NCBI GenBank assembly: GCA_013398055.1
Contig: VZRS01015025.1
Coordinates: 248,001-312,000 of the forward strand
DNA length: 64,000 nucleotides
Direction of reading: 5' to 3'
DNA from: Ifrita kowaldi
Lineage: Eukaryota > Chordata > Aves > Passeriformes > Cinclosomatidae
Shown: piece after piece, positions 59,401 to 64,000 of the stretch
Layout: each line of letters starts with the position of its first letter
How positions within the stretch are numbered: position 1 is the first letter of the stretch
Position numbers and translations under genes: made by a program
Notes under the pieces: generated by a model
What the model saw: only the letters and a program-made list of their open reading frames with translations
What the model was told of the DNA's origin: nothing
Databases searched by the model: none

Positions 59401-62400
59401 CTGTATCCTGAAATGTGGTCTGAAACACAGGTCTAAATGAGGGTTTACAATCAAATCCTGCAGTAGCAGGATTAGTTACTGTTCCAGAAATATGGTTTAT
59501 CGGGTTTCACTGATGCATTCGTAATGAGTCAGAATGGCTTTGAGAAGTGGATAAATTTTTAAAACTCCAATTTTCCTAGTTTCTAAAATGCAAAATAATT
59601 GAGATAATTGGAAAGATCTGGATCCTTCCAAATAGGGCTAGCTCAGAAGATCTCCTGTATTTATGATACTGTGCAATGCTTCTGTTCCAGTATGAAGTTT
59701 GAAATGTGGCCGGAGTGTGGCATATTTCTTCTTATTACTATCTAAAGTTCCCTAAGGTCTCTGCATACTTCTAAGAAAGAATAAAGGATTTGTTCAAATC
59801 CAGAACCCTTTAAGAAAGACTCCATAACAGAAACACAGAAAGAAGTGAGCAGGTAAATATGCAAATTGGATATCTAGTAGTATAAAGGAAATATTCCCAT
59901 TTTTTCAACTAGAAGAAAGCAAGACAGCAGAATTTACATAGGAAGCCCCAGGAGAAGCAGGAATTGAATCCAGGCATTCTGAATGCCAGCCAAGAAGTTT
60001 ATGTTCACTTTGTATTCAAGAAAAAAAAAATGAACAGAAAAAAAAAAATCCAGTTTTAATTATCTGAGATTTCAAAATATTCTCCATTCCATAAAAGCCA
60101 AAAGCTTTTGAAAACTTTTAAGTAAAAGCCTAAAGAATCTCTACTGCCATGTTGGATTTTTAATGACTTGTACAAAGTGAAAGGAGTTTCATCAAGGAAG
60201 TCTGACCTCTGATTTTCTCATTCTGTTGCTTTTCTGCAGTCCCCAGGGCCTTTTGTGGACTGCCCCTACGATACTCACCATGTTGCAGGCAGCATTTAGC
60301 AGCATCATATGGCACAGACAGTTAAGCAGTATACTCTTGATAGGTATTGCCCTGATGTAAATGGGCTGTGGCAGCACATCCCAACTTTTCTCTCTCTCAT
60401 CCCATGCCGGCAGTCCAATCACTGGACCATATGCTATCCTAGAGCAAATGAATCAGGGCTTCTCTTTTCTAGCAGAAGTGTCATCCTGTCAAAAATAGGA
60501 GCACAGTCTCTGTTGTCACAGTGGGGACAGTAAAAGTGATTTCAGATACTCTTTTGAAACTAAAAACTTAAGTGGGAAAATGGCCATCAAGATTTGTTAA
60601 AGAACAGCTCTTTGCTTTTAATAAAAGGTGTAAAAGGTGTTACTAAAACTGGGTGTAGGTCATGAGGAGAGAGACAGATTACTGCCTAATTCTTCAGAAT
60701 AGGTTTGAGCTGTGCAGACTCCATATCTTGCATGGGATATGAAGAGTGAAGAAAGCTACTCTTCGTTCCCATAGTGTGTCCTTCACACAGGGACTTGTCA
60801 CTTAAGTGCCCCTTTGCTTCAGAGGAATTATAGCTGTTTAGGGGTGTGAAATAGCTGTGAACAAGAAAGGAATGTGATATAAATTGTTCTATGCAGCACT
60901 CAAACTTAGCTTGTCACTGCCTCTGTGTGCACTTCTGCAACTGCCGTTTGCATAATCCCACAACAAAATGCCTGAATTTTGCATTTTTACATTCCCTGGA
61001 TAGCTAAACCATGTCACTGACTTCAGCTGAAGTGATTTTGACCTCATGAATGCATTACAAATGGTTTGTTAGGGGACCACCAGGGCATGCGGGAGCAGAC
61101 GGCTGCTCAAACTGGAGCTTTAAGGAGATGATGGTGTGATTTGGAAATATCATTGCTCCCTGTCTTCTTCTATTTAGGGGACCACTAGGAAAAACTGTAC
61201 TATCTCTCCTCCTATTCTTTCACCCCATGACAAAAAAAAAATTCCTGGAAGTCCTTAGCACAGAAGAGCACACAATGCCCAAATTACAAGAGATGGCTGC
61301 TGTAGCGGAAAAGGGTATAGGGACTAGAAAAAGGAAAATGACAAAACCAAGCCCAGTTACCAGAGAGACTTTGAGGAGTTAATAGCAGGCAGATATCAGA
61401 AAATCAGATCTCTGAAAATCCCCCCAAAGAGGTGAGGATTTGTGTGGTTAAATCTGATGGAAGGATTTAGTGGAAAGGGTCACTGGTCTAAAAAGGTAAG
61501 AGGAGTAGAAAATCTTTCAGCGAGGAACAAAGCTGCAAAATAAATCAAGATTAGATCAAGAGTAAAACCAGAAGGCGTTTGTAGAGAAAAATCATAGAAG
61601 AAAAACTAATGTAAGAGTGAGAAGAGGAAGTTCACAGGAGGTGTAAAGAAGGGAGTTCCTATTAAATACTTCAGGCGAGATCTTCACTTTTTTGTGCAAC
61701 TGGAAACAAATCCAGCAATCATTGTAGGCTGAGCCCAAAAAGCTCTCTGTACCCCTGCCAAGAAATTAATAATATGAAGACTGTTCTCTTCTAAACAGAA
61801 GGATAAGATTCTGAAGAAGTCTGTAGTGTTTTTGCAAAGAGGACATAAACCAGAAATGTTTCAGGGTCCATCTCTGGCTTCTTTAAGGGAGCAGGAGGAA
61901 GTGAGCAATATTATGGACTGTGTTAGAACAGCAAATATAAAATATAGCATTTTCCTTTCAAATGCCTTATTTTATGTCAAGGCCACATCATAAAAAGAGA
62001 GAAAGGAAGAGATTAAGTCCCTGAAGAACTGAATGGGGTTGGAAAATAGTCTAGAAATACAATCTGAATCTGATGTACACATCAAGTGACAGTACCATGA
62101 TACTGCACAGCAAACTTATAGGTGAAATAAAGATGAAATTTAAGTACAGGGATAAAAAGAACACAATTTTTTAAAAAAAATGTCACAGATGGATCTGATT
62201 AAGACAGAAGAATAATATAAAGGAGAGAATTTGAAGTAAAAGGGGAAACATCCCAGGAAATACTAGAGACGAAACAAAACTCCTGTAAAATGCATGTGGG
62301 AAAAGGAATTTTCTGAGGGTGAAAGGAAAACACTGGTGCAATTTCAGCAGAGAAGTGAGCCAAGATGCCAGTCTTCAACAAATATCTTACAGGGCCACAG

Positions 62401-64000
62401 CTTCACCCGTGTTCTCAGTCAAGAACCTACCACTGGTTCCCTTTGAAAGGGCTAGCAACCCCTCTCTAGAAGAGACCTAGACAAATTGAGGTTTTGTTCT
62501 TTTTTCTGCAGTAAGGAATATTTGCATTTCTGGCAAGGTGAGGAAAGGAATGGATTAAATAGTCAGGAAAAGTTGACAGGGAATTAAATTTAGGTGAATT
62601 GTGACTTCCATCAGCAATTTTATGGCTCTAACGTACGCTAGAAAATGCTTTGAAACCAAAAAAGTGGAATCACAATACATTGTCAAGACCTAGAGGAAAG
62701 CCAGATCTTTGGTGGTTCTTTCAAAGAATGAAATTAATATTAAAATAAAATCCTTAGTGTAGGATATTTAATGTTCTATAAATATTTGTAACCCTTAAGT
62801 TGAGAGAAAAAGAACCATACCTTGAAAATAATGATAGAAAAAGAATAAAATAATAGTGGTAGAATGATAGCATCAAAGAAAATTACTTTTATAAATTTTC
62901 AAAGATCTGGATGAAAGAAGACTACAAAAATTCCAGCAACAGTTTCCTGCCATTTTGCCATTACAAGAAAAAAACCCCAACATTTAAAACCATGGAAACT
63001 GAGCCTTCGTTTTCCTTGAGTGGAAGAGGGCTGTGGCAATTTTACTGGCTCAATATATTGCTTGTCTTAAAAATCAAGTTGTTAGATGAAGGATGTAGAT
63101 GCTTCTGACCAAATGTTACCTAAGGAGAAATTTTTTTTTAAAGCCTGTCTTAAATATTTCCTCTTTCTTTTTAATTTCTTTGTAAAGCCCTTTAGTTTTC
63201 TTATAGCAGGCAGGAAAGAGGAAGTAAACTTCCTGGGGGAATTTTAATGAAGTACTAGGTTCAGCTGACAAGAGCTCAGGATAGATGAGTGCTGTCCAGA
63301 GCAGGATATTTAGAAAGGCTACAAATTTGTTAAGAGTACTGGATTGGAATAATATTTGGAGGGTGATGAATCACAATTTTAGAAACTCCATTTACTCTTT
63401 CATACCACATATTTCATATATGTTATAATATCTTGAAGGATAATACATATAATTCAGTGTCTTGCTGTATCAACTTACGACTACATTTATAGCAGTGATT
63501 TCAGATCATCTGAACACTTCCTGATAGATCTGATCTGGGAAGCTTTTTGGATTCAACCAAGGTGATATTCACAGAGGCAAAGGGGGTTCCTTTATGTGAC
63601 CAATTAAAAGTACAAGAACTAGAGAGTGATTCTCAGAAATATTTAGAAGCCAACGGTAAAAGTCACATTAAAGAAATGGAATGTGTGCCGGCAAGAAAAA
63701 GAATTAAGAGGCATTGCTGCCCATAAAGTTTTCACCCAGAATCCAAAATGATCAATATTTAATAAACACTTGTTTTGGAGAGAAAGGAATGGATACCTTA
63801 AAAAATCTAAGATAAGTGAGGAAGTATTCAATGAAGGTTTAAAGGCTGAGATTTACAAAAGCTTTAAATAGAGTTTTCACTCCTATATTAATGGGCATTG
63901 CATGTGATGAGGCCAGGAGGAGATGTTGCTTCTCTTAGAAGGGAAGCAGGGAGAAATATAACGGGCATGCAAACAGAAGAGGGCATATGGCAACTATTTG
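53415..64000. other. Non-genic stretch to window end
   Basis: AT-rich sequence with short overlapping open frames only and no mobile element recognised. A pyrimidine tract lies at 59003-59042. Conserved-element-like segments are suspected at about 54120-54180 and 58680-58880. Nothing supports a gene. Confidence 0.5.
59003..59042. repeat. Polypyrimidine tract
   Basis: A run of T and C only (ctttatctttctttctc..., then eleven T and seven C, with one A early). The only long single-strand-biased tract in this part; no acceptor AG follows closely. Confidence 0.7.

Noticed and set aside
60240..60343. 104-nt segment between 'tgttgcttttctgcag' and 'gtattg' as an exon
   Set aside because: Open in only one phase, which does not fit the preceding candidates; the peptide is unremarkable and the opposite strand is open too. 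Plausible splice words alone are too common.
61070..61190. Repeated 'aggggaccac' phrase 104 bp apart as a direct repeat or attachment site
   Set aside because: Only about ten bases are shared and the context differs; chance.
1..64000. CRISPR arrays, operons, phage or bacterial defence systems
   Set aside because: No regularly spaced repeats, no dense coding on one strand, and vertebrate repeats throughout; the sequence is avian nuclear DNA.

Overview
The window looks like nuclear DNA of a bird: AT-rich, CpG-poor vertebrate sequence, mostly intergenic or intronic. The diagnosis rests on several fragments of the CR1 (chicken repeat 1) LINE, including the typical 3' end with the final 'attctatgat'-like octamer tail, and on two solo LTRs plus one LTR/leader remnant of the avian ERVL type. 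There are no operons, CRISPR arrays, bacterial genes or recognisable tRNA/rRNA genes. Apart from one convincing internal coding exon there is no complete gene.

Layout. 1-10.7 kb: non-genic sequence with an ERVL leader remnant (about 3.74-3.96 kb) and a CR1 piece (6.3 kb). 10.76-16.2 kb: a damaged stretch of the assembly. Five single-N joins (11155, 11458, 11946, 14044, 14538) separate six contig pieces whose ends repeat each other exactly: 393 bp, 102 bp, 20 bp and 1667 bp. The overlaps give a different order: 1-11154, then 11852-11945, then 14147-14537, then a real gap, then 11156-11457, then 11967-14043, then 16206 onward. In that order two separated GC-rich pieces become the two flanks of one CpG island, and a CR1 element split in two becomes whole. 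16.2-40.9 kb: AT-rich non-coding DNA with a minus-strand ERVL solo LTR (21150-21700), CR1 fragments at 25.3, 30.6-31.35, 34.8 and 38.3-38.6 kb, and two weak exon candidates. 40922-41085: a plus-strand internal exon with splice sites, of a gene I do not recognise. 41.1-64 kb: presumably intron or flank, with a CpG-enriched patch (44.8-45.3 kb), a plus-strand ERVL solo LTR (52814-53410), an old CR1-like fragment and several stretches that look like conserved non-coding elements.

How the parts may relate (inference). The CpG island is the only promoter-like sequence and the exon at 40.9 kb is on the plus strand about 25-30 kb downstream, so they could belong to one long-intron gene. But the island also has a Kozak-like ATG on the minus strand, so a divergent or minus-strand gene is equally possible. 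I found no previously undescribed biological system. The strongest finding is the mis-ordered, falsely duplicated CpG-island locus.
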